Shown here piece after piece: positions 25,806 to 34,325 of a stretch of DNA of 64,000 nucleotides. Position numbers and translations under genes: made by a program. The notes under the pieces were generated by a model. The model saw only the letters and a program-made list of their open reading frames with translations. It searched no databases and had not been told where the DNA came from. Source of the stretch: JABDPF01 sp036351055 (GTDB lineage Bacteria > Pseudomonadota > Gammaproteobacteria > Xanthomonadales > SZUA-36). The stretch covers positions 1 to 64,000 of the forward strand of contig JAZBOH010000137.1 in the NCBI GenBank assembly GCA_036351055.1. Reading direction: 5' to 3'. The first letter of the stretch is position 1. The number at the start of each line of letters is the position of its first letter.

Positions 25806-26969
25806 ATGAGAGAAGCAGTAATCATCGACGCCGTCAGAACACCCATGGGCCGTTCCAAGGGAGGTATGTTCCGTAACCGCCGCGCTGAGAATATTTCCGC
25901 AGAAATGGTCGACGCCATGCTGGCGCGCAACGACAAGCTCGACCCCGCGGAAATTGAAGACATCATCTGGGGTTGCGCCCAACAGACCCTCGAGCAGGGC
26001 TTCAATATCGCCCGCTTTATCGGCCTGCAAACGACCATTCCGATAACCACCGGCGGCATGACCATCAACCGCCTTTGCGGCTCGTCGATGTCGGCGATCC
26101 ACGTGGCGGCAGCCAACATCATGGCGGGGCTGGGTGACGTCTATGTTTGCGGCGGCACCGAGCACATGGGACACGTCCCCATGAACCACGGCGTTGATCC
26201 CAACCCCAATGCCAGCAAGTACTTCGCCAAGGCCGCGGGCCTGATGGGCCTCACCGCCGAAATGGTGTCCAAGATGCACCAGACCACGCGCGAAGACCAG
26301 GACGCGTTTGCCTACCGTTCCCACCAGAACGCCCACCAGGCCACCGTCCAGGGCCGCTTCAAGGCGGAGATCATTCCCTTGCAAGGCCACGATAAAGACG
26401 GCCTTCTGAGGACCTTCGATTATGACGAGGTGATCCGTCCCGAGACCACCCTGGAGGGCCTGGCCCAGCTAAAGCCCGTCTTCGATCCGAAGAGCGGCAC
26501 CGTCACCGCGGGTAACGCCTCGGCGATTTCCGACGGCGCGTCCGCCGTGATCGTCATGTCCGGGGAGCGGGCAAAGGCCCTGGGTATCGAACCGCTGGCC
26601 AGGATCCGCAGCATGGCCAGTGTCGGCCTCGACCCATCCATCATGGGATACGGTCCAGTTCCCGCCACACGGAAAGCCCTGAAATTGGCCGGACTTAAAG
26701 TTGACGACATCGATATGTGGGAGCTCAACGAGGCTTTCGCGGCCCAGTCCCTGCCGGTACTGAAAGACCTCGGGCTGCTCGACAAGGCCACTGAAATGGT
26801 CAACCTCAACGGCGGAGCCATCGCGCTTGGCCATCCGCTGGGATGCTCCGGGTCGCGGATCGTCGGTACCCTGCTGCATATCATGAAGGACAAGGGTGCG
26901 AAACTGGGCGTCGCTGCGATGTGCATCGGTATCGGCCAGGGTGTCGCCACGGTTTTAGAGCGCGACTGA
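25806..26969 (+). CDS. fadA: 3-ketoacyl-CoA thiolase (fatty-acid oxidation complex beta subunit)
   Basis: 387 residues from the ATG at 25806, preceded by CAGGAG; the frame is open from 25776. The active-site cysteine is in NRLCGSSMSAIH near residue 91, the conserved NEAFAAQSLPVL near residue 315, GGAIALGHPLGCSGSR near residue 346 (His), and CIGIGQGVATV at the C-terminus (second Cys). It cleaves 3-ketoacyl-CoA to acetyl-CoA. It lies 26 bp after fadB, in the canonical fadBA order. Confidence 0.96.
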   Translation: MREAVIIDAVRTPMGRSKGGMFRNRRAENISAEMVDAMLARNDKLDPAEIEDIIWGCAQQTLEQGFNIARFIGLQTTIPITTGGMTINRLCGSSMSAIHVAAANIMAGLGDVYVCGGTEHMGHVPMNHGVDPNPNASKYFAKAAGLMGLTAEMVSKMHQTTREDQDAFAYRSHQNAHQATVQGRFKAEIIPLQGHDKDGLLRTFDYDEVIRPETTLEGLAQLKPVFDPKSGTVTAGNASAISDGASAVIVMSGERAKALGIEPLARIRSMASVGLDPSIMGYGPVPATRKALKLAGLKVDDIDMWELNEAFAAQSLPVLKDLGLLDKATEMVNLNGGAIALGHPLGCSGSRIVGTLLHIMKDKGAKLGVAAMCIGIGQGVATVLERD

Positions 26970-26991
26970 TATTGCCCGGTGTAAACGGTTT

Positions 26992-27017
26992 GGGGCCGGG
27001 TTCTACCCGGCCCCTTT
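26992..27017 (+). terminator. Rho-independent-type terminator after fadA
   Basis: A perfect 10-bp stem (GGGGCCGGGT / ACCCGGCCCC) with loop TCT, followed by TTTCATT, 22 bp after the fadA stop. Confidence 0.8.
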
Positions 27018-27121
27018 CATTATCAGCTGTTTTTCTTAACCTGATCTTATACTTATATTGAAAATAATATTAAATAGGTTTAAAATAAAATTAAAATCGA
27101 GTTTAAGATAAAGCTAAGACC

Positions 27122-28129
27122 ATGGGCACCTCACAGAAAATTCTCGGGCTCGTTAATAAGAACAAAGAGGGCGTGACTGCTGACTTCCTGGAAAAAGAGT
27201 TCGGTTTCTCCAGGCAATATATAGTTCGGCTACTGAACCGCCTGATAGCGCAAGGTGAAATACACAGACGAGGGAAAACGAGGGCGGCAAGGTATTTCCC
27301 AGGGAAAGCGAGTCATGAAATCAACCGGCTCAAACTGATTAAGGAAAGACAGGGTCTTTCAGAGTACGCCGTCCTTGAAGAAGTCACAAAAAGAATTCAG
27401 CTCAATAAGCGGCTCAACAAAAATTGCATCACGATTTTTGACTACGCGTTCACCGAAATGCTCAACAATGCGATCGACCACTCACAGAGCAAAAAAGTGT
27501 GGATTAACGTCGAAGTTGACCATTCAAACATCACTTTCACCATCAAGGACCTTGGTATCGGAGCCATTGAGAACATCAAACAGGGCTTTGGGATAGCGGA
27601 AGATTTTTTGGCTTTAGAACACCTTTTCAAAGGCAGGCAGACAACTGCTGAAGAAGCCCATAGCGGGCAGGGAATCTTCTTTACATCAAAAGTCGTCGAC
27701 ACCTTCAGGATCGCCACCTCGGGGATGGAATTCACCATCGATAACTCAATGACCGACGAATTCCTGCGGGACATCAAACAAAGGAAAGGAACATCTGTTA
27801 CCTGCGGTATCAAGAGAAATACCAGGCGTAAAATCAAAGATGTCTTCGACCAATACACAGGTGACGATTACGAATTCAATCAGAACATCGTCAAGATCAA
27901 TTTATCAAAGCACGAACGCCTGATGTCCAGGTCGGAAGCGAAGAGACTGTTGTCGGGTCTTGATGACTACTCCGTGCTGGACTTCAACTTCCAAAATGTT
28001 GTCGAGGTTGGGCAAGGGTTCTGTGACGAGATATTCAGGGTTTATGCAAACAGGAATCCAGGCAAAGTACTGAGCTATCACGGTGCGTCGGACGTGGTTC
28101 GCTATATGATTGAACGTTCGCGGAAGTGA
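27122..28129 (+). CDS. Helix-turn-helix / GHKL ATPase / DUF4325-like protein
   Basis: A 335-residue soluble protein. Residues 1-60 form a winged helix (FGFSRQYIVRLLNRLIAQGE, RRGKTRAARYF). Residues 95-200 resemble a GHKL (histidine-kinase-type) ATPase: N-box FTEMLNNAIDHS with Glu and Asn, G1 box DLGIGAIENI and a later glycine-containing SGQGIFFTS. Residues about 265-330 resemble the STAS-like DUF4325 domain (DFNFQNVVEVGQGFCDEIF). No phosphoacceptor His or transmembrane segment is seen. It has an AT-rich promoter region and lies 40 bp before an ADP-forming acyl-CoA ligase gene, possibly as one transcript. Function unknown; a nucleotide-sensing regulator, perhaps anti-sigma-like, is one possibility. 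Confidence 0.72.
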   Translation: MGTSQKILGLVNKNKEGVTADFLEKEFGFSRQYIVRLLNRLIAQGEIHRRGKTRAARYFPGKASHEINRLKLIKERQGLSEYAVLEEVTKRIQLNKRLNKNCITIFDYAFTEMLNNAIDHSQSKKVWINVEVDHSNITFTIKDLGIGAIENIKQGFGIAEDFLALEHLFKGRQTTAEEAHSGQGIFFTSKVVDTFRIATSGMEFTIDNSMTDEFLRDIKQRKGTSVTCGIKRNTRRKIKDVFDQYTGDDYEFNQNIVKINLSKHERLMSRSEAKRLLSGLDDYSVLDFNFQNVVEVGQGFCDEIFRVYANRNPGKVLSYHGASDVVRYMIERSRK

Positions 28130-28169
28130 GTGGCTGAACTTTGCAATTCCCCAGGAAACCGGAGTAATC

Positions 28170-30260
28170 ATGCGAAACGTTTTTTATCCAAAAAGAGTGG
28201 CCGTTGTCGGGGTTTCTGCAAAGCCGGACAACCTGGGCCGGAACATCATGCTGAACCTGATTGACTTCGGCTTCGAAGGGGTCGTCTACCCGGTTGGCCC
28301 CAGTGGCGGCGTTATTACCTCGAGGCGTATCTACGAGTCGGTTTCCGATATCCCGGATCAGCTTGATATGGCGGTCATCCTGGTTCCCGCGCGGTTTGTG
28401 CCCGGGGTCCTGGAAGAATGCGGCCAAAAAGGCATCAAGAGGGCGGTCATCGAAACCGCCGGTTTCCGGGAGTACAGCGAAGAGGGCAGGGAACTCGAAA
28501 ACCAGGTCATCGCCATCGCGGAGAAATACGGCATCCGTTTTATCGGCCCCAACTGCATCGGCGTCATCAACATGGAGAACGGATTCAGCGTGCCGTTCCC
28601 GCGGCTGAAGCCGTTTATGAGGAAGGGGGACGTCTCCATCATCTCCCAGAGTGGCGGTGTGGGCTTGAGCATCATGAACCACATGGCCGCAGAGGGCATC
28701 GGGCTGAACAAGTTCGCCTCGGCGGGCAACATGTTGAACATCGATGCCGAGGATCTGCTGGAATACTATATCGAGGACGAAGGTACAAAAATCATCCTCA
28801 TCTACCTGGAGAGTATCCGGGACGGACGGCGCCTGATGGAGATCGCAAAGCGCTCTCCAAAGCCTATCCTGGCGCTGAAATCGAATATCGGGAAGCTGGG
28901 GCAGAATATCGCGGCCTCCCATACCGCGTCGCTGTCCAGTGACGATCGCGTTGTCGATACTGCATTCCGGCAATGCGGCATCACCCGGGTTCACGATGTG
29001 ACCACGCTGTCGCAGTACATGAAAACGCTGCGCCTGCCGCCGCTGAAAAACAAGCGGTTGGCGATTATTTCAAGATCGGGCGGGCATGCCATCGTTGCCG
29101 CTGATGCCTGCGAGACGGTCGGGTTTGAACTGGCCGAGTTTCCCGAGTCATTCATCAGGGAAATCGAGCAGCATTTCCGGGCATCCGTTATCAAGCTGAC
29201 CAACCCGCTGGACCTGGGCGACCTGTTCGACCTGGATGTCTACTACCGGATCGTCGAGAAAACACTGGCGCAGGACAACGTCGACGGCGTGGTTTTTCTG
29301 CATACCTCGCTAACCAGCACGGAACACGACCCGACCAGGGACCTGGTGCAGCGCCTGGAAGCGCTCAGCAGGAAATTCAACAAGCCGGTCGCGGTTTACG
29401 TGTCTGCAAACCCGATGGAGATTGCCGGCTTGAGGCAGAACCTCGACTTCCCGATTTTTACCCAGATCGTGGAGATGCTGCGAGCGTTGAAACTGGACTA
29501 TGAATACGCACAGAAATTCGCGGAGACCCGGTCCGGGGAAGACATCCCGACTTTTGCCGTTGATAAACAGAAAGTACAGAACCTGATTGAAACGGCGGCG
29601 GCCGAGGACCGTGACCTGCTGCTGCATGAAGCGATGGATGTTCTGGAGTCCTACGGGATTCCCACCACCCGGGGCGTCTCGGCAAGATCGGTCGAGGAAG
29701 CCGAAGAGGCGGCAGACCGGCTAGGATACCCCGTTGCCATGAAGGTCATTTCAGAAAACATCTCCCATAAATCCGACGTCGGCGGCGTTCAGCTCAACCT
29801 GCGGAACAGGAGTGCGGTCAGGGAGGCTTTCCAGGACGGCAATTCCAGGATCAGCAAGGCATTTCCGGAAGCCAGGCTGGAGGGTGTGCTGGTTCAGCGC
29901 ATGGTCGTTGGGGGGCGTGAACTGATACTCGGCGGACGCCAGGACAAGCAGTTCGGGCCCGTGGTGCTGGTCGGGCTGGGAGGGATTTTTGTAGAGATTT
30001 TTGAACAGGCCACCTTGCGCATCGCCCCGGTTTCCCGGAAAGAAGCCTACGAAATGGTCGAGGAACTGAAGGGTTCAAAAATACTGATGGGCGCCCGGGG
30101 GCAGAAGCGTTTCGACATCGATACCATCGTTGACGCGATTCTCCACCTGAGCCAGTTACTGGTGGATTTTCCGCAAATCAAGGAACTGGATATCAACCCC
30201 CTGCGGGTTTTCCACGAGGGCGAGGGCTGCACGGCGCTGGACGCCAGGGTGATTCTCTAG
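28170..30260 (+). CDS. Acetate/acyl-CoA ligase (ADP-forming), alpha-beta fusion
   Basis: 696 residues from the ATG at 28170 (GGAGTAATCATG). The N-terminal CoA-binding domain has VAVVGVSAKPDNLGRNI near residue 10. The central ligase domain shows FIGPNCIGVINME, ISQSGGVGLSIMNHMA, SHTASLSSDDRVVDTAF with the His region, and SRSGGHAIVAADACE. The C-terminal ATP-grasp domain (from about residue 490) has GYPVAMKVISENISHKSDVGGV. It interconverts acyl-CoA, ADP and phosphate with acid, CoA and ATP. Protein acetyltransferases of the Pat type share these domains plus GNAT; no GNAT domain is present here. It could conserve energy from acetyl-CoA made by the nearby PFOR or by beta-oxidation. Confidence 0.88.
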   Translation: MRNVFYPKRVAVVGVSAKPDNLGRNIMLNLIDFGFEGVVYPVGPSGGVITSRRIYESVSDIPDQLDMAVILVPARFVPGVLEECGQKGIKRAVIETAGFREYSEEGRELENQVIAIAEKYGIRFIGPNCIGVINMENGFSVPFPRLKPFMRKGDVSIISQSGGVGLSIMNHMAAEGIGLNKFASAGNMLNIDAEDLLEYYIEDEGTKIILIYLESIRDGRRLMEIAKRSPKPILALKSNIGKLGQNIAASHTASLSSDDRVVDTAFRQCGITRVHDVTTLSQYMKTLRLPPLKNKRLAIISRSGGHAIVAADACETVGFELAEFPESFIREIEQHFRASVIKLTNPLDLGDLFDLDVYYRIVEKTLAQDNVDGVVFLHTSLTSTEHDPTRDLVQRLEALSRKFNKPVAVYVSANPMEIAGLRQNLDFPIFTQIVEMLRALKLDYEYAQKFAETRSGEDIPTFAVDKQKVQNLIETAAAEDRDLLLHEAMDVLESYGIPTTRGVSARSVEEAEEAADRLGYPVAMKVISENISHKSDVGGVQLNLRNRSAVREAFQDGNSRISKAFPEARLEGVLVQRMVVGGRELILGGRQDKQFGPVVLVGLGGIFVEIFEQATLRIAPVSRKEAYEMVEELKGSKILMGARGQKRFDIDTIVDAILHLSQLLVDFPQIKELDINPLRVFHEGEGCTALDARVIL

Positions 30261-30306
30261 CAAGGGTTTCACCTCCATTTCTTCAGCTGGAAAACGGGTG
30301 TTTCCG

Positions 30307-31413
30307 TCAGGATTGCTCAAAGATAATCGAATAACTTGTGCTGCGCCCGCCACCGGGGTCCTTCATCAAAGCACCACGCTTGATGAGGTCATTGATATCT
30401 CGACCTGCTGTGTCTTGTGAGCATTTTGCGATCTTGGCCCATTTCGAACTCGTCAAGTTTCCTTGCCAATTTTCCATAACGCGGTGCAAGACTTTGATCT
30501 GTCGCTCATTAAGAGGTTCACGTGAAAAGCGTTCCCAGAATTTGGCTTTTTGCAATGCGACTGAAAGTCTCGTGTGTGCATCGTCGAATGCATCATTAAG
30601 GCATTTCAAAAACCAACTTTGCCAGGCCGTGATATCCAGCGTGCTTTTTTGGGTCGTTTCCAAAATTTCATAGTATTCATTGAGTTCTCTGCGAATCTGC
30701 GTGGACATACTGTATGAACGTTGTGGACTGTTTTCTCCTCGTGCCAAAGCCATATCAGCAATTGCCCTGGCCATGCGGCCATTTCCGTCCTCAAACGGGT
30801 GAATCGTGATGTACCAAAGATGCGCAAGCCCGGCAAAGAGCAAGGGGTCCATGTTGCCGGGGTCGTTGAACCAGCGGAGAAAATGTTCCATTTCAGTGGG
30901 AACCCTGCTGGCTGGAGGTGCTTCAAAATGAATCCGTTCTCGGCGGCCTGAACCGGAGACAACCTGCATTGGATCGCTTTCACCGAGACGCCAGTGGCCA
31001 ACCATGAGGTATCGCATGCCGCTGCGCCCCGTTGGAAACAGCGCTGCATGCCAGCCAAAAAGGCGATCCCTTGTCAAAGGTGTACGGTAGTTTTGCGTGG
31101 CATCAAGCATCATTTCCACCACGCCATCAACATTGCGGTCGCAGGCTGTGAGGCCACCTATATCCATACCCAGGCGACGTGCGATGGATGACCGCACCTG
31201 ATCACTATTTAATTGTTCTCCCTCAATTTCACTCGACTTTACGATGTCTTGAGTCAGTGTCTGGAGCGTAGTTTCGTCCCGTGTTTCGAAACCCATGCTT
31301 TCCATTTTCCCGCGGAGTCTCCCCTGCTCTCTGTATGCCCGGGCAAGCAAAGCAGAGAGCTCTTTGTCTTCCCATGTGAAATCGGGCCACTCTCTCTTTT
31401 GCCAGATGTACAT
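30307..31413 (-). CDS. Fic-domain protein (AMP-transferase type) with C-terminal winged helix
   Basis: 368 residues. The N-terminal DUF4172-like segment (MYIWQKREWPDFTW) is followed by an inhibitory-helix-like motif, SSEIEGE, near residue 60. The Fic core HPFEDGNGRMAR near residue 205 keeps every residue of HxFxxGNGRxxR, so activity is expected. The C-terminal 80 residues form a winged helix (LTSSKWAKIAKCSQDTAGRD). Fic enzymes transfer AMP or related groups to target proteins; the target is unknown. Its ribosome-binding GGAG lies inside the first of four CTCCGCA repeats upstream, suggesting autoregulation. It stands alone, convergent with the acyl-CoA ligase gene. Confidence 0.92.
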   Translation of the reverse strand: MYIWQKREWPDFTWEDKELSALLARAYREQGRLRGKMESMGFETRDETTLQTLTQDIVKSSEIEGEQLNSDQVRSSIARRLGMDIGGLTACDRNVDGVVEMMLDATQNYRTPLTRDRLFGWHAALFPTGRSGMRYLMVGHWRLGESDPMQVVSGSGRRERIHFEAPPASRVPTEMEHFLRWFNDPGNMDPLLFAGLAHLWYITIHPFEDGNGRMARAIADMALARGENSPQRSYSMSTQIRRELNEYYEILETTQKSTLDITAWQSWFLKCLNDAFDDAHTRLSVALQKAKFWERFSREPLNERQIKVLHRVMENWQGNLTSSKWAKIAKCSQDTAGRDINDLIKRGALMKDPGGGRSTSYSIIFEQS

Positions 31414-31421
31414 ACATCAAT

Positions 31422-31523
31422 CTCCGCAATATATGCGGAGAATATAAGCCTTAATCTCCGCAAAAACAAGATTAAACTCCGCATATATTGCGGAGAATAC
31501 AGGCCCTAATCTCCGCAGTGCGG
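31422..31523. repeat. Operator array before fic: four CTCCGCA elements, two of them perfect palindromes
   Basis: Palindromes CTCCGCA-ATATA-TGCGGAG (31422-31440) and CTCCGCA-TATAT-TGCGGAG (31477-31495) are 55 bp apart. Half or degenerate sites lie at 31456 (CTCCGCA) and 31511 (CTCCGCAGTGCGG), also 55 bp apart, so start spacings are 34, 21 and 34 bp. The array looks like a tandem duplication of a 55-bp unit. The first palindrome overlaps the fic ribosome-binding site. The gap to 31691 holds only the downstream gene's leader. Confidence 0.75.
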
Positions 31524-31691
31524 CGAACGAGACGTTGCACGGCGTTGTTCGCACTGGCAAACCAGCCCGTCGAACTGCATGGAGTTAAACAAGCAAACTA
31601 GTCGCTACCCATTCACAATGGTGGGGTTGCTCCATTACCATCTTTGAATCAGCGCTCGAACGGCATATGACCCGGCACAGGAAATCCAAAT

Positions 31692-32858
31692 ATGCGAGAC
31701 CAACTTCTAACGTTTCTGTTTCTGCTTACCGCGGGTAACGTCGCGGCATTCGAAGCCATCGACCTGGTGGCCATCGAAAAACCCAGGATCCTCGAAAAAG
31801 CGACGGTTTACCTGGCAGAAGCCCCGCTCACGGTTACCGCATATCCAGCTGAACGCAGTAGCGGAACCCTGCACGATTTCTATTCCGAGGGAGACTATTG
31901 GTGGCCGGACCCCGAAAACCCGGATGGTCCCTACGTGCGCAGGGACGGCATGAGCAACCCGGACAATTTTGTCGCCCACCGCCGCGCCATGGTGCGGCTC
32001 AGCGAGATCACGGCGACCCTTACCTCCGCCTATATCATTACCGGAGACGCCCGCTATGCATCTCATGCCCGCAAGCACCTGGTGGCCTGGTTTGTCAATG
32101 AACCGACGCGCATGAACCCCAGCCTGCTTTTCGGCCAGGCCATCAAGGGAAAGGTGACCGGTCGAAGTATCGGCATCATCGATACCATTCACCTGGTCGA
32201 AGTCGCTCGCAGCGCCAAAATCCTGGGAGAGAGCGGCGCCCTGCCGGCAGCGGACTACGAGAACATCAAAGCCTGGTTTTCAGACTACCTGGGCTGGCTG
32301 ACTTCCCATCCTTACGGTGTGCGGGAACAGCATCACCCCAACAACCACGGCGTGTGCTGGTCGATGCAGGCCGCGGCCTTCGCCGATCTCGTTGGCCAGG
32401 GCGAAATCCTGGCGTGGGTGCGAAACCAGTTCAAGACCGTTTACCTGCAGGAAATGATGGCCCCTGACGGCGGTTTCCCGGCGGAACTGGCGCGAACCAA
32501 GCCTTACGGGTACTCGCTGTTTGTGCTGGATGCCATGGCCAGCGTGGCGCAGATTGCATCGATACCGGGGGATGATCTGTGGACCTATGCCTTGCCCGAT
32601 GGGCGTGGCCTGGCCAGAGGCATGGACTTTCTTTTCCCCTACATGGAAGACAAATCCGCCTGGCCGTACCCGGAGGACGTGCTCTACTGGGACGACTGGC
32701 CGGTCCGGCAGCCCAGCCTTTTGTTCGCCGGTCTACAGCTCGAGCGTCCCGATTACCTGGCGCTGTGGAAGCGCCTGGAGGCGGATCCGGCCACGCCCGA
32801 AGTGCTCCGCAACCTGCCTGTTCGCCACCCCTTGCTTTGGGTGAATGCCACCCCGTGA
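31692..32858 (+). CDS. Alginate-lyase-family polysaccharide lyase, secreted
   Basis: 388 residues with signal peptide MRDQLLTFLFLLTAGNVAA. The mature part fits the alpha/alpha-barrel alginate_lyase (PF05426-type) fold: DYWWPDPENPDGPYVRRDG near residue 75, then HHPNNHGVCW near residue 217 with the Asn/His pair of the active site, and KPYGYSLFVLDAM near residue 280. This branch includes alginate lyases and glucuronan lyases (PL5/PL38-like), so uronate substrate specificity is not decided. Ribosome-binding site AGGAAATCC. It is not accompanied by other alginate genes. It diverges from fic across the palindrome array. Confidence 0.82.
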   Translation: MRDQLLTFLFLLTAGNVAAFEAIDLVAIEKPRILEKATVYLAEAPLTVTAYPAERSSGTLHDFYSEGDYWWPDPENPDGPYVRRDGMSNPDNFVAHRRAMVRLSEITATLTSAYIITGDARYASHARKHLVAWFVNEPTRMNPSLLFGQAIKGKVTGRSIGIIDTIHLVEVARSAKILGESGALPAADYENIKAWFSDYLGWLTSHPYGVREQHHPNNHGVCWSMQAAAFADLVGQGEILAWVRNQFKTVYLQEMMAPDGGFPAELARTKPYGYSLFVLDAMASVAQIASIPGDDLWTYALPDGRGLARGMDFLFPYMEDKSAWPYPEDVLYWDDWPVRQPSLLFAGLQLERPDYLALWKRLEADPATPEVLRNLPVRHPLLWVNATP

Positions 32859-32893
32859 GGCCTCAATGCAACGGGTCAGGAAATGCGGTGGTT

Positions 32894-33718
32894 TCAAACC
32901 CCGATTCTGAAATACGAGGAATAGAACAAACGGCGTCCTGCAAATTCCTGGAGGGTCACCAACAGCAATACCAGGTAGATCCAGGCGACATGGTCTCGGT
33001 CTGCCTGGATATAAAGGAAAAGAAGGGCCAGGCATGCAAGAAGTATCAGGGTCATGCGGGCCAGAAACAGCCTGTAATAAGCCCCGTGACCGAATGTTGG
33101 ACCGGCAATTCCGGTATCCATTCTTAGCAGTTGGCGTTGGTGCAAGATTGCGGACAGCATTTCCAGGGCCAGGATCGCGACAAGAACTCCCGCGAAAAAA
33201 CTGTCCTCCTGCTTATCCGCACCGGCGAGGCCCAAGGTGTTCAGCAACAGGAACGTGATCAAGCCAAGGCTTAAGCTTGTTGTGGCAAAGCTCAAGGGTG
33301 TATACCAACTGTTCCACGAGGGGATGGTCGGGATGAGGTAAACACGGGCCATGGCCCAGAGCAGGAAAAGGCCTGTGATCGAGCACGCAAGCAGCAGGTA
33401 ACCGGGGTACGCCGCTCCACCCGTCATCCAGCCCGGGACAAGGGTGATGAGCAGGCTGCCTGAGAAAATGGCGATGGCGAGAATTTCCCTGCTCAACCAG
33501 GAAGCGGACAGGTTATTCAGGGCCCCCGGTGCATTGGAAGGGGTTCCCAGGTGCAAAAAGGACGATACCGTCGCCACGGCGATCAGAAACAGCGCCAGTA
33601 AAACAGGGTTTCCGGCAGTTGGCTCGGTTTCGACAAGTACGGTCAAACAGACGATGATGCCGACACTCCACTGCGCCAGGACCGTGAAAAATACCAGTGA
33701 CCAGTCCCGGCTAGGCAT
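32894..33718 (-). CDS. dmsC: DMSO reductase-type membrane anchor subunit
   Basis: A 274-residue integral membrane protein with about eight hydrophobic helices. It begins MPSRDWSLVFFTVLAQWSVG, close to the DmsC N-terminal EWPLVxFTxLxQxxVG pattern. FLHLGTPSNAPGALNNLSASWLSRE (landmarks near residue 55) is typical of DmsC. It would oxidise quinol and pass electrons to the Fe-S subunit. Its start overlaps the dmsB stop by 8 bp. It is the last gene of the operon. Confidence 0.88.
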   Translation of the reverse strand: MPSRDWSLVFFTVLAQWSVGIIVCLTVLVETEPTAGNPVLLALFLIAVATVSSFLHLGTPSNAPGALNNLSASWLSREILAIAIFSGSLLITLVPGWMTGGAAYPGYLLLACSITGLFLLWAMARVYLIPTIPSWNSWYTPLSFATTSLSLGLITFLLLNTLGLAGADKQEDSFFAGVLVAILALEMLSAILHQRQLLRMDTGIAGPTFGHGAYYRLFLARMTLILLACLALLFLYIQADRDHVAWIYLVLLLVTLQEFAGRRLFYSSYFRIGV

Positions 33719-34325
33719 TTTTCACTTCCTCGATATTGCTGACCGCGGGGTCCGCACCCCCGGCGTCCTTGTGCGCCCTGATACAGAGCGCAGGCCCGGT
33801 TATCGAAGGGTTTGGCAGTGGATAGACGTGATCGGATTCGCCATGTTTCCTGACCAGTTCGTCGTAGTCCCCAAAATCCAGTGCCCGCATCGGGCAGGCG
33901 TCCACGCAGCTCGGGTTCTTGCCCTGGTCCACGTAGTCCGCGCACAGGTCGCATTTGCCCATGACGCCTTTTTCGGGGTTGTACTGGGGCGCGCCGTAAG
34001 GGCAGACCCAGGCGCAATACTTGCAGCCGATGCATGAATCCTGGTTGATCAGGACAATGCCGTCTTCACGTTTCCGGATGGCCTTGGTAGGGCAGCTGTT
34101 GGCACAGATCGGATCATCACAGTGATTGCAGGACAGGGAAAGGTTGTAGGCAAACACGTCGTTCTTCCACGCGGCACCTTCCTTTTTCCAGCCGCCGCCC
34201 GATACTTCGTAAACCCTTCGCCAGACCTGGCCGACAGGCAGGTCGTTCTTGTCCTTGCAGGCCACCTGGCAGGTCTTGCAGCCTGAACAGGTACTGGAGT
34301 CGAAAAAGAAGGCCAGGCGGGTCAT
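33711..34325 (-). CDS. dmsB: DMSO reductase-type 4Fe-4S electron-transfer subunit
   Basis: 204 residues with four cysteine clusters: CSGCKTCQVACKDKND near residue 14, CNHCDDPICANSCPTKAI near residue 62, CIGCKYCAWVCPYGAP near residue 97, and CDLCADYV...CVDACP near residue 120. This arrangement of four [4Fe-4S] centres is that of DmsB/PhsB-like subunits. ATGA overlap with dmsA. It carries electrons from the membrane anchor to the molybdenum subunit. Confidence 0.93.
   Translation of the reverse strand: MTRLAFFFDSSTCSGCKTCQVACKDKNDLPVGQVWRRVYEVSGGGWKKEGAAWKNDVFAYNLSLSCNHCDDPICANSCPTKAIRKREDGIVLINQDSCIGCKYCAWVCPYGAPQYNPEKGVMGKCDLCADYVDQGKNPSCVDACPMRALDFGDYDELVRKHGESDHVYPLPNPSITGPALCIRAHKDAGGADPAVSNIEEVKNA

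Noticed and set aside
28170..30260. Pat-type protein acetyltransferase
   Set aside because: The CoA-ligase-like and ATP-grasp domains fit, but the protein ends without the GNAT domain that defines Pat enzymes.
31422..31523. CRISPR array
   Set aside because: The repeated units are short palindromes with near-identical intervening sequence, so they are operator-like tandem duplications and not spacers.
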